Below, one piece after another: positions 50,003 through 57,368 of a DNA stretch of 64,000 nucleotides (its first letter is position 1; each line of letters starts with the position of its first letter). A program made the translations under genes and the position numbers. Source of the stretch: an uncultured Bacteroidales bacterium (GTDB lineage Bacteria > Bacteroidota > Bacteroidia > Bacteroidales > Paludibacteraceae); the NCBI GenBank assembly GCA_934728255.1, contig CAKVEC010000010.1:1-64000 (forward strand), read 5' to 3'. The notes under the pieces are model-generated. The model ran no database searches. It had not been told where the DNA came from and saw only the letters and a list, made by a program, of their open reading frames with translations.

Positions 50003-50083
50003 GTCTAATTGGACTAATTGGACTAATTGGACTAATTGGACTAATTGGACTAATAAGTCTAATAAGTCTAATTGGCTTGATGG
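50003..50083. repeat. 9-bp array between regulator and kinase
   Basis: Nine 9-base units: GTCTAATTG, GACTAATTG four times, GACTAATAA, GTCTAATAA, GTCTAATTG, GCTTGATGG. It fills most of the 113-base gap inside the two-component operon. Nine is a multiple of three, so unit gain or loss would not alter any frame reading through it. Confidence 0.85.
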
Positions 50084-50089
50084 GTATTT

Positions 50090-50770
50090 TTATGGTCGCC
50101 AGATGTAGCCAAAGCCCGATTTTGTTTGCAGGTGTTCGGCGTACTTGCCTACTTTGCGCCGGAGATGGGTGATATGTACATCTACGGTTCGTTCGAGGAC
50201 GTACGAGTCGTCGTGCCATACGGCGTTGAGCAGTTGGCTTCGCGAGAGCATCTGCCCTTGGTGGGTGAGCAGATACGAGAGCAGTTCGAGTTCTTTGCGG
50301 GTGATACTGACGGGTGTGCCATCCACTGTGAGCGACTTGTCCTGATCGTTGATGACGATGCCCTGATAGGTCAGTGTGCCAGGTGTCGGCGCAGGTGTAT
50401 GTCCGCTTGTGCGTTTCAATACGGCTGCTACACGCGCCAGCACCTCTGTGATACGGAATGGCTTGGTGATGTAGTCGTCCGCTCCGAGTTGGAACCCTTT
50501 GAGCACATCTGTTTCGCCGCCGAGGGCGGTCAGGAAGATAACGGGCATGGTCATCAGCCCTTCGTCCTTCAGATAAGCCGCCATCTGCGTACCCGACATA
50601 CTGTCGAGCATAATGTCTAACAGAATAAGATCCGGCGGAGTGGTACGAACAATAGGTATAGCCTCTTCTGCAGAATGGGCGATAACCGTCTCATATCCTG
50701 CTGTTTGCAGGCTGTAAGACAATATCTGGCAGATATCGTCTTCGTCATCCACTATCAGTATCCGTGCCAT
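50090..50770 (-). CDS. OmpR/PhoB-family response regulator
   Basis: Two-component response regulator (226 aa). The receiver domain has the acidic pair D9/D10, the phospho-acceptor D52 in LILLDIMLD and the conserved lysine in TKPF near 102. The C-terminal winged helix is of OmpR/PhoB type (SRSQLLNAVWHDDSYVLERTVDVHITHLRRKVGKYAEHLQTKSGFGYIW). ATG 50770 begins MARILIVDDE; the longer frame adds seven atypical residues. It is followed by its cognate kinase and is divergent from a Pit phosphate transporter, which suggests a Pho-type role. Confidence 0.93.
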   Translation of the reverse strand: MARILIVDDEDDICQILSYSLQTAGYETVIAHSAEEAIPIVRTTPPDLILLDIMLDSMSGTQMAAYLKDEGLMTMPVIFLTALGGETDVLKGFQLGADDYITKPFRITEVLARVAAVLKRTSGHTPAPTPGTLTYQGIVINDQDKSLTVDGTPVSITRKELELLSYLLTHQGQMLSRSQLLNAVWHDDSYVLERTVDVHITHLRRKVGKYAEHLQTKSGFGYIWRP

Positions 50771-50886
50771 AGGTTTTATTGTTCGTTGCACTCACGTTGG
50801 TGGCGGTGCGTTTGTGGTTTCACGTTTGTGGCTTTGCGTTGTTGGTTCGCTCCGTTCACGAGAGAAATAGAGGAAATAAAAAATTA

Positions 50887-50961
50887 ATGGTTAATTAATG
50901 GATAATTATATGTTCTTCAAAAACAAATAATTAACATTTAATTACACGTTAATTAACGTTC
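50887..50961. repeat. 11-bp arrays (ATGGTTAATTA / AATTAACGTTC)
   Basis: ATGGTTAATTA and ATGGATAATTA (50887-50908) are followed by TATGTTC, a block repeated at 59562-59591. AATTAACATTT, AATTACACGTT and AATTAACGTTC occupy 50929-50961. The 331-base gap between the regulator and Pit genes holds these arrays and a minus-strand promoter. Confidence 0.65.
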
Positions 50962-50975
50962 TCTTTTTTCCGTTG

Positions 50976-51007
50976 CAAAATTACATCTTTTTCGTGATAC
51001 GCACAAG
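50976..51007 (-). promoter_or_regulatory. Promoter of two-component operon
   Basis: On the minus strand CTTG (51007-51004), 20 bases, TAATTTTG (50983-50976). It is divergent from the Pit gene, whose TACTTTTG at 51070-51077 has no clear -33 partner. Confidence 0.65.
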
Positions 51008-51101
51008 CGTATGGCGGGTTCTTCACAATTTCTTCACAAAATATACATCTTTTCTTTGCAAAATCGCCGTACTTTTGCGGCGAATTAGAATAATAAATAG
51101 A

Positions 51102-53360
51102 ATGAGTACGATTTATTTGATGATGATTGTGTTTTTGTTTGCGCTGGCAATCATCGACTTATGGGTGGGAGTGAGCAACGATGCCGTCAATTTTCTCAAT
51201 TCGGCGGTAGGCAGCAAGGTTACTTCGCTCAAGAAAATTATTTTTATTGCCGCCATTGGTGTCTTTGTGGGCGCAGCGGCAAGCAACGGTATGATGGATA
51301 TTGCTCGCCATGGTATATTCCGTCCCGAGCAGTTCTCTTTCGAGGAGATAATGTGCATTTTTATGGCGGTGATGCTGACCGATGTCATCCTTTTGGATGT
51401 ATTCAATTCCCTCGGAATGCCTACCAGTACTACGGTTTCGTTAGTGTTCGAACTTCTCGGCGGCACATTCTGTCTGGCGTGTATCAAGATAGCGGGCGAT
51501 ACTACAGGGGCACTTAATTTCTACTCCCTGCTGAATACCGGTAAGGCTCTTGAGGTGATTCTCGGTATTTTCCTTTCGGTGGGGATTGCTTTTGTGGTTG
51601 GCACGGTCGTGCAATGGCTTGCACGTCTGATTTTTACGTTCAACTATACGCCGCGACTCAAGTATTTTATCGGTGTTTTCGGTGGATTGAGTATCACGGC
51701 GATTTTGTATTTTGTGCTGGTCAAGGTGCTGGCAAAAAGTCCGCTTATGCCTGTGGGTGTAAATGAGTGGATTAGTGCGAATACAGGGGCTTTGATGGGT
51801 ATCATCTTTGTAGGCAGTACGCTGCTGATGGAGGTGCTCTACTTGCTAAAAGTGAATGTATTCCGCATTATTATCCTCTTTGGTACATTTGCATTGGCGA
51901 TGGCTTTTGCGAGCAACGACCTTGTCAATTTCGTGGGCGTACCGCTGGCAGCCCTGTCTGCTTATCAGGACTATGCCGCAAGCGGTGCGGATGCCTCTAC
52001 CTATATGATGTCTGCGTTAAACGCCCCCGCCCATACTTCGGCGTTTTTCCTTCTCGGTGCAGGACTGATAATGGTGGTGGCACTGACGATGTCTAAGAAA
52101 GCGCAGAACGTGGTGCAGACCTCGGTCAACCTGTCGCGTCAGGCGGAGGGCGACGAGATGTTCGGCGGCAGCCGTGTAGCCAAAAGTATCGTCCGTGGAG
52201 CGAATCATCTGGCGGCAGGTCTGGAAAATATCACGCCGCAACCCGTACGCCATTGGATAGATTCGCGTTTCAACAAAGATGAGGTCATCCTTGCTGACGG
52301 AGCGGCGTTTGACTTGATTCGTGCTTCGGTAAATCTGGTGATTGCCGGTCTGCTGATTATCATGGGTACCTCGCTCAAACTGCCGCTTTCCACCACGTAT
52401 GTAACGTTCATCGTGGCGATGGGTACCTCGCTGGCAGACCGTGCGTGGACGCGCGAATCCGCAGTCTATCGTATCACGGGCGTGCTGTCGGTTATTGGCG
52501 GTTGGTTCCTTACTGCTGCTGTGGCTTTCCTGACCGCAGGACTGGTCTGCCTGCTCTGCCACTGGGGTGGTATTGCAGCGATGATCGTGCTGATTGTAGC
52601 AGTAGTGATTATCCTGGTTGTCAGCAATGTACGCTCTTCCAAACAAAAGGACGACAAAAATACCCCATTGGAGCAGTGCTATATGAAAATGCTTTCCACG
52701 CAAAACAGCAACGAGATGTGGCAACTCCTGCGTGAACACCATCGGTTGGCATCCGGCGATATGTTGGATAAAACGCGTACTATCTATATGGAGACCTGCA
52801 CCGCTTTCGAACAAGCCGACCTGAAGGAACTGCGCCGCGCATGCAAGCAGTTGGAGGATTTGCAACAATGGAAACGCAAGAGCCGTTCGCGCGAACTGAT
52901 GGCACTCCGCCGTATCACGCCGGCTTTTGTGCTAGAAAAGAACACATGGTTCCACCTCGGTTCCAATGCGGGCGAACAGATGCTATACGGCTTGAAGCGT
53001 ATCGCCGTGCCGTGCCGCGACCATATCGACAGCGGTTTCCGTCCGTTGCCGGAGGATTTATGCCAGGAATTGCACCTCATTGCGCAGGAGACGGCGGGAT
53101 ACTATGACAAAGCCATTCTGACCTATACCCGGTCAGAACCGGAGATACGCGCTTTGCTGGCGGAGATAGAGGAGGCAAAGCAGCACCTGTCCGCTTTGCG
53201 TAAGAAACACCTTGACCGTCTGACCACCGCCTCGACGGAAGACCAAGACATTCTTCCGCAGCAAACGGCATTGCTCTATCTGAACATCATCCAGGAGAGC
53301 CAGCAACTCCTCTCCGAACTCCGCCACTTCCTCCGTGCCTATATGCACTTTATGGAATAA
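51102..53360 (+). CDS. Pit-family inorganic phosphate transporter
   Basis: Inner-membrane phosphate permease of the PiT/PHO4 family (752 aa). The two PiT signature repeats are visible: LWVGVSNDAVNFLNSAVGSKV near residue 20 and MAFASNDLVNFVGVPLAAL near 267. There are some 10-12 membrane helices up to about residue 530. The C-terminal 200 residues are hydrophilic, helical and PhoU/DUF47-like (REHHRLASGDMLDKTRTIYMETCTAFEQADLKELRRACKQ). ATG 51102 (MSTIYLMM) is used; the 43-codon extension runs through promoter sequence. The last 75 codons are repeated, with 86 percent identity by my count, at 56530-56754. Confidence 0.92.
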   Translation: MSTIYLMMIVFLFALAIIDLWVGVSNDAVNFLNSAVGSKVTSLKKIIFIAAIGVFVGAAASNGMMDIARHGIFRPEQFSFEEIMCIFMAVMLTDVILLDVFNSLGMPTSTTVSLVFELLGGTFCLACIKIAGDTTGALNFYSLLNTGKALEVILGIFLSVGIAFVVGTVVQWLARLIFTFNYTPRLKYFIGVFGGLSITAILYFVLVKVLAKSPLMPVGVNEWISANTGALMGIIFVGSTLLMEVLYLLKVNVFRIIILFGTFALAMAFASNDLVNFVGVPLAALSAYQDYAASGADASTYMMSALNAPAHTSAFFLLGAGLIMVVALTMSKKAQNVVQTSVNLSRQAEGDEMFGGSRVAKSIVRGANHLAAGLENITPQPVRHWIDSRFNKDEVILADGAAFDLIRASVNLVIAGLLIIMGTSLKLPLSTTYVTFIVAMGTSLADRAWTRESAVYRITGVLSVIGGWFLTAAVAFLTAGLVCLLCHWGGIAAMIVLIVAVVIILVVSNVRSSKQKDDKNTPLEQCYMKMLSTQNSNEMWQLLREHHRLASGDMLDKTRTIYMETCTAFEQADLKELRRACKQLEDLQQWKRKSRSRELMALRRITPAFVLEKNTWFHLGSNAGEQMLYGLKRIAVPCRDHIDSGFRPLPEDLCQELHLIAQETAGYYDKAILTYTRSEPEIRALLAEIEEAKQHLSALRKKHLDRLTTASTEDQDILPQQTALLYLNIIQESQQLLSELRHFLRAYMHFME
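53136..53360 (+). repeat. Direct repeat A: 3' end of Pit gene
   Basis: This 225-base stretch (75 codons including the stop) aligns without gaps to 56530-56754. I count 22 silent codon changes and 5 amino-acid changes, plus TAA versus TGA stops. The repeat bounds the AT-rich island. Confidence 0.9.
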
Positions 53361-53379
53361 GTTCTGCTAAGATACGATC

Positions 53380-53429
53380 ATACACCCACCGCCGCTGACA
53401 GTAGATACTGCCTGTGGCGGTGGGTGTAT
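53380..53429 (+). terminator. Long hairpin after the Pit gene
   Basis: ATACACCCACCGCC (53380-53393) pairs perfectly with 53416-53429, and an inner CAGTA/TACTG stem extends it. There is no T-run, so it may be a 3' stabiliser rather than a terminator. The 53361-53716 gap otherwise contains only the promoter at 53586. Confidence 0.6.
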
Positions 53430-53585
53430 ATGATATGCTGTATGTTACCAAAAAATATAGCGAAAGTGTTAAATGGATAATTATTTTTATTGTGTATGCT
53501 ATCTGTGCTGCTTGCAGAAATATGTGCTTATATTGTTGCTTTGTGTGTAAAAATGTAACTAAAATAGAAATAAACATATCAAAGT

Positions 53586-53617
53586 GTTGTGCATATTGGG
53601 ATTTTACTATATCTTTG
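53586..53617 (+). promoter_or_regulatory. Promoter of island genes
   Basis: GTTG (53586-53589), 20 bases, TATCTTTG (53610-53617), about 100 bases before the lipoprotein start. Confidence 0.55.
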
Positions 53618-53716
53618 CAGTCAGAATTGTGATTATATTGTAAAATGTATTTTTATAGACGAATGCAATTCTATACAATACCAATCAACTATCAACCAAC
53701 AAAAATTTAAGGAATT

Positions 53717-55318
53717 ATGAAACGATGTACTTTTAACCCATTCGCAATGGGAGTAGTCTTGTGTTTTGCCTGCCTATTTTGTGGTTGCAAGAAAAACGAG
53801 ATGGAACAAGAAAGCAAGAAGGTAAACAGGGTTAGTCAGTATGTATAGCCACATTTTGACAAAATAACCATTCCTACTGCTACAGATGAGGAATTAGAGC
53901 GGGTAAGTGGTTTTGAATGTTATGAGAAGTATCGCTATTTAGATTATCGAATCGCAAGGGATTGTGCTTTTGCTGAGTTTTTTGCTAATGTGGAAAATTA
54001 TTACCCCGAGAGCATTATCAAGGAATTGAAATTGCCTAATTTGAGTGAGGAAAGGGAAAAAATATCGTTTGGTGATCGCCCTGTAATTGTGTATGATTAT
54101 AAAAATCTACCTTATTACTATGAGTTTCCTATTTTGTATGCACAGGAGTATTTGGTCGGAACGGTTACTGTGGCGGCTCAACCTAGTTCTGAAGAGTTGA
54201 TAGAATATCTATTCCCTTTCCCGATCCAATATGGAGAACATAGTTTTCATTACAAACGCTATGTAGGTGAATATCCTATTGTGTATTATGGTATGGGAGA
54301 TTCTAAGTACTTTTATGCAGAAACAGAGATGTTGGATAAGGACAAAAGTGTGGAAAAATTGATTCCTATAGAAAATGCATCGTTGATTACGAATAAAAGC
54401 GCGCTTATTATGGAGAAAATAGCGCATACACTTTCATAGGAAGAGAAAAAGCAAATGGAGGAAGACTTGCACGAAACAGCAGGTCTGCCGGAAGCAGAAA
54501 ATAAGTGTACCACATTGAGTGAATATGCCGATTTGTTTGTAACACCAAAAGAGATTTATGATTATTGGCTTAAGCAGACCGAATTTCATTCTAAAAATAC
54601 AAAACCAGACTTTTGGATTACGCCTGAAATGGAAGAGGCTGCAAAGCAAAATATAGAGGCTGTATCTGCCCAGGTAGTTAGTTTCCTTTCTGAGTATGAG
54701 GATCACTATTTGCGATTTACTCATTGGAGTGATTTTTGTGGTCCTGCCGCATTGTCATGGATTTATCGTGGAAAGTATGATACCTATTGTGGAAAATACA
54801 TTTCCATATATTGGGAGGAAGGAAATGTTTCGCCTAAACACTTTGGGTATGTATATTATCCATTAGAACATGCTGAATATCAGTTAGGAGATGAGCCCCA
54901 AAATGGATATCCTAATGATTTTGAGTCTCGTTATAAAAAAAGTATGGAAACGGATTGGGGATTGTATTATACCTTTTTTAAGGAAACAGTTAAGACGGGA
55001 GAGCAGTTCCCTTTGTATGATGGTGGTATTCGTCGTGGGGTAAAAAATGCCACCAATGGGGAGTATAAAATTCGCTTTATTACTACACCAATTGCCTGGA
55101 TGCAAAAGACGCGACAACCTGTGTTGGTAGAGGGTATCAATGGTGATGCGCATTACTGGGCTGCTATTGGCTATGCCTACAACGAAGGTTGGTTGGGGAT
55201 AAAAAAGAATATGCGGATATTTGTAGCGGATAATGGTTATCGTATGGAAGACCATAATTGTTATCCCTATTGGAGCATATTGGGCGGTTTGAATTATGCA
55301 TGGGAGCGTTGCAAGTAA
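53717..55318 (+). pseudogene. Papain-like lipoprotein frame with two in-frame TAG codons
   Basis: From ATG 53717 one reading frame runs to 55318 (534 codons with stop), broken only by TAG at 53846-53848 and 54437-54439. The N-terminus is a lipoprotein signal (ACLFCGC, C near residue 24). The middle part (53990-54439) has no known motif. The C-terminal part carries a papain-like C/H/N arrangement. Without the stops the joins read SQYV-x-PHFDKI and AHTLS-x-EEKKQMEE, where glutamine (one C-to-T change from CAG) would fit. TAG is a normal stop elsewhere in the window (ABC-F, SIMPL and GT4 genes), so genome-wide recoding is unlikely. It may be a recent pseudogene or a readthrough gene. Confidence 0.6.
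54455..55318 (+). CDS. Papain-like (C39/C10-type) protease domain ORF
   Basis: The 3' portion of the interrupted frame, which would be called as its own 287-aa ORF. The likely catalytic cysteine is C95 in HWSDFCGPAALSWIYRG, the histidine H233 in INGDAHYWAAIGYAYNE and the asparagine or aspartate N260/D259 in FVADNGY. The order C, H, N and the CGPAA pattern fit papain-fold peptidases such as C39-like or C10 (streptopain) proteins. Without the upstream part it has no signal peptide, so as a free ORF it would stay in the cytosol. The lipoprotein genes that follow could be partners. Confidence 0.5.
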   Translation: MEEDLHETAGLPEAENKCTTLSEYADLFVTPKEIYDYWLKQTEFHSKNTKPDFWITPEMEEAAKQNIEAVSAQVVSFLSEYEDHYLRFTHWSDFCGPAALSWIYRGKYDTYCGKYISIYWEEGNVSPKHFGYVYYPLEHAEYQLGDEPQNGYPNDFESRYKKSMETDWGLYYTFFKETVKTGEQFPLYDGGIRRGVKNATNGEYKIRFITTPIAWMQKTRQPVLVEGINGDAHYWAAIGYAYNEGWLGIKKNMRIFVADNGYRMEDHNCYPYWSILGGLNYAWERCK

Positions 55319-55353
55319 AACTTTATATAATGAACAAACAAAAAGAAACGACA

Positions 55354-55938
55354 ATGAAAACTATTTTTAGTAGAATGGCTATGATTGCCTTATTATGCGG
55401 TGTGTTGGGTGTGTTTGTGGCATGCGATGAGGATCCGTATGTACATTACGGGATATCTGATGCAACGATTTATGCACCCAATACAGTTGTTGCAGTAGAG
55501 GGGATAGAGGTATATACTCATACAGATAATAATACGACCCGATACGCGTTCACTTTCTATGATACGCTTCAGATAGAACAATGTTCGTGTAAATATGGAC
55601 AGTTTAGCATTTCGCGTAATAGTAAGAAGAATATGCGTGTACTACAGTCTACACCTGATTATCAGTATCTTAAGATAACTCGATTGGAAGGAACATCACC
55701 GATTTATTTCGCTCCGGATAAGTATGTTGTTGTAAATGGAGTAGAGGTGTGTATTAATCGTGATAATGTGGAGGAACTATGCGGACATTCAGTAGAAGAA
55801 ATTATGCAAGCACTGGTGAAAGCAGGTAGAGGCGTTGTTTGGGACGACAATGAGCAACACAAGGTTTCTCGTTTGAGTGAAGATTGGCCAAGTCTTTACC
55901 AAGAAATATATGGGGAGACCTCGGTAACCATACCCTAA
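55354..55938 (+). CDS. Island lipoprotein, copy 1
   Basis: A 194-aa lipoprotein: MKTIFSRMAMIALLCGVLGVFVAC (C at residue 24) followed by a mature part rich in strands (ATIYAPNTVVAVEGIEVYT, DYQYLKITRLEGTSPIYFAPDKYVVVNGVEV). No family is recognised. A sister copy follows in tandem (55965-56497), with an almost identical leader (ACAAACAAAAAGAAACGACA before each ATG). Coming straight after a papain-like protease, it could be an inhibitor or immunity protein, as C10 proteases of Bacteroides have linked inhibitors; this is inference from position only. ATG 55330 is an alternative start. Confidence 0.65.
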   Translation: MKTIFSRMAMIALLCGVLGVFVACDEDPYVHYGISDATIYAPNTVVAVEGIEVYTHTDNNTTRYAFTFYDTLQIEQCSCKYGQFSISRNSKKNMRVLQSTPDYQYLKITRLEGTSPIYFAPDKYVVVNGVEVCINRDNVEELCGHSVEEIMQALVKAGRGVVWDDNEQHKVSRLSEDWPSLYQEIYGETSVTIP

Positions 55939-55964
55939 TCAGTAACAAACAAAAAGAAACGACA

Positions 55965-56497
55965 ATGAAAACTATTTTCAAAATAATGGCAATGTTCTGC
56001 CTATTATGTGGTGTATTGAGTGTATTTGTGGTATGCGACAATGATCCGGAGGTTCCTTATGAGAACAATGATTTATGCACCTAATACCACTATCGCAGTG
56101 GAAGGGGGTTAATTATGCTGATGGCAAACCTTATGCGGATACTTTTTATGATACACTCAATATAGAGAAGTATTTTGATAAGACTTATTGCGTTTCGCGT
56201 AACGATAAGAAAAGAATGCGTTTGCTGCAATCGATACCTGATTATCAGTATCTTAAGATAACTCGACTGAAAGGAGAATCCCCGATCTGTTTTTCTGCGG
56301 ACGGATATGTTGTCGTAAAGGGAATAGGGGTGTCTATTGGTAGTGATAATGTGGAGGAACAGTGTGGCTATTCTACGGAAGAGATACTACAAGCATTGGT
56401 GAAAATAGGTCGAGCCGTTTGTTGGGACGATAATGAGCAGCATAAGGTATCTTACATACCGGAAGACTGGCCAAATATTATCAAGATGCCGCAGTAA
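55965..56497 (+). pseudogene. Island lipoprotein, copy 2 (frameshifted)
   Basis: Tandem paralogue of the preceding gene broken into three frames. Frame 0 gives MKTIFKIMAMFCLLCGVLSV to PYENND (stop at 56082-56084). The +1 frame from 56068 gives MIYAPNTTIAVEGG. The +2 frame from about 56108 gives VNYADGKPYADTFYDTLNIEK and continues to the end (PDYQYLKITRLKGESPICFSADGYVVVKG). Together they align along the whole of copy 1. Two small indels explain the damage. Confidence 0.75.
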
Positions 56498-56529
56498 CTA
56501 TGCCTTAATCGATAAACAAACAGCAACCC

Positions 56530-56754
56530 GAGCCGGAAATCCGTGCCTTGTTGGCGGAGATAGAAGAGGCGAAACAGCATCTGTCCGATCTGCGTAAGAA
56601 ACACCTTGACCGCCTGACTACCGCCTCGGCGGAAGATAGCGACGTCCTCCCGCAGCAAACGGCGTTGCTCTACCTCAATATCATTCAGGAGAGCCGGCAA
56701 CTCCTCTCCGAACTCCGCCATTTCCTCCGTGCGTATATGCACTTTATGGAATGA
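56530..56754 (+). pseudogene. Direct repeat B: detached 3' end of a Pit gene
   Basis: Encodes the last 74 residues of the Pit transporter (EPEIRALLAEIEEAKQHLS to FLRAYMHFME), without the rest of the gene. Most differences from 53136-53360 are silent, so this copy evolved as part of an intact gene until recently. It follows directly on the leader-like word AACAAACA that normally starts a new island cassette. Confidence 0.85.
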
Positions 56755-56775
56755 GTGGGTGCAAAGAGGGAATAA

Positions 56776-56812
56776 AAAAAGACTGCCTAACATTGCGTTA
56801 AGCAGTCTTTTT
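56776..56812. terminator. Bidirectional terminator
   Basis: AAAAAGACTGC (56776-56786) and GCAGTCTTTTT (56802-56812) with extra CTAA/TTAa pairing. It serves the island side and the minus-strand lipoprotein gene. Confidence 0.9.
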
Positions 56813-56828
56813 AGTATATAATACCTAA

Positions 56829-57101
56829 TTACTTGCAGTCAGATTGGTTGAGAGAAGTACGTTTGTATTCGGTCTTGATGCTCTCTTTTGATACTCCGGT
56901 TTTCTCCAATGCTGCTTCTTTCTCTGCGATAACGGCATCCAACTCATTGGAAGTACACCAAGTTTTGTAGTTGGTGGTCAGTGTCTGTCCCAAGAAGGTG
57001 TAGGTAGTTGTTACCTCGTAGCAGTAATTCGTGTCGCCGCAAGAGGTGAGCGACATTGCGGTTGCCAATACAGCAACGCAAGCAATAGCAAATTTTTTCA
57101 T
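56829..57101 (-). CDS. Small lipoprotein
   Basis: A 90-aa lipoprotein (MKKFAIACVAVLATAMSLTSCGD, C at residue 21) with a mature part of about 70 residues containing three further cysteines and an amphipathic helix (ELDAVIAEKEAALEKTGVSKES). No family is recognised. It is monocistronic between a terminator at 56776-56812 and a consensus promoter at 57288-57319, with a leader of about 180 bases. Its base composition resembles the neighbouring core genes rather than the island. Confidence 0.75.
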   Translation of the reverse strand: MKKFAIACVAVLATAMSLTSCGDTNYCYEVTTTYTFLGQTLTTNYKTWCTSNELDAVIAEKEAALEKTGVSKESIKTEYKRTSLNQSDCK

Positions 57102-57287
57102 AATAATCAGTATTTATATTTTAAGAGTAAATAATTTCCTTTATTTCTTTCACCCCCGCGTGCGTGGGTATAGAATATTTTATGTCTGCTTCGGTCTCGA
57201 AAAATGAAAGGCAACGAATTTTAATGTTGCAAGCCCATTTCGAAGAGACATAAGCCCCCTCCTTATAAATGTTCCCAAAAGCGACTG

Positions 57288-57319
57288 CAAAATTACGATA
57301 AACCGCACAATTATACAAA
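57288..57319 (-). promoter_or_regulatory. Promoter of small lipoprotein
   Basis: On the minus strand TTTG (57319-57316), 20 bases, TAATTTTG (57295-57288). The leader contains GGAGGGGG just before a 23-codon ORF at 57251-57180 (minus strand), a possible leader peptide. Confidence 0.75.
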
Positions 57320-57368
57320 TATATTCCTATTTTTACTACTATTCCGACAATTCTTTGCGTCTTTTGTG

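Larger units (their letters stand above)
53361..56529. mobile_element. AT-rich island between copies of the Pit 3' end
   Basis: The segment between the two 225-base repeats is clearly more AT-rich than its flanks. It carries its own promoter, an interrupted papain-like lipoprotein gene and two tandem copies of a lipoprotein gene, the second frameshifted. No integrase or transposase is present. The flanking repeats suggest entry by homologous recombination at the Pit gene or insertion into a Pit duplication. I use the term island without claiming autonomous mobility. Confidence 0.55.

Noticed and set aside
49977..50219. N-terminal extension of the histidine kinase with repeated S-P-I and R-L-I
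   Set aside because: It is the translated 9-bp array plus antisense-frame overlap with the response regulator; the natural start is the ATG before the membrane helix.
53717..55318. Genome-wide recoding of TAG to glutamine
   Set aside because: ABC-F, SIMPL and GT4 genes end in TAG at sensible positions, so TAG is a working stop in this genome.
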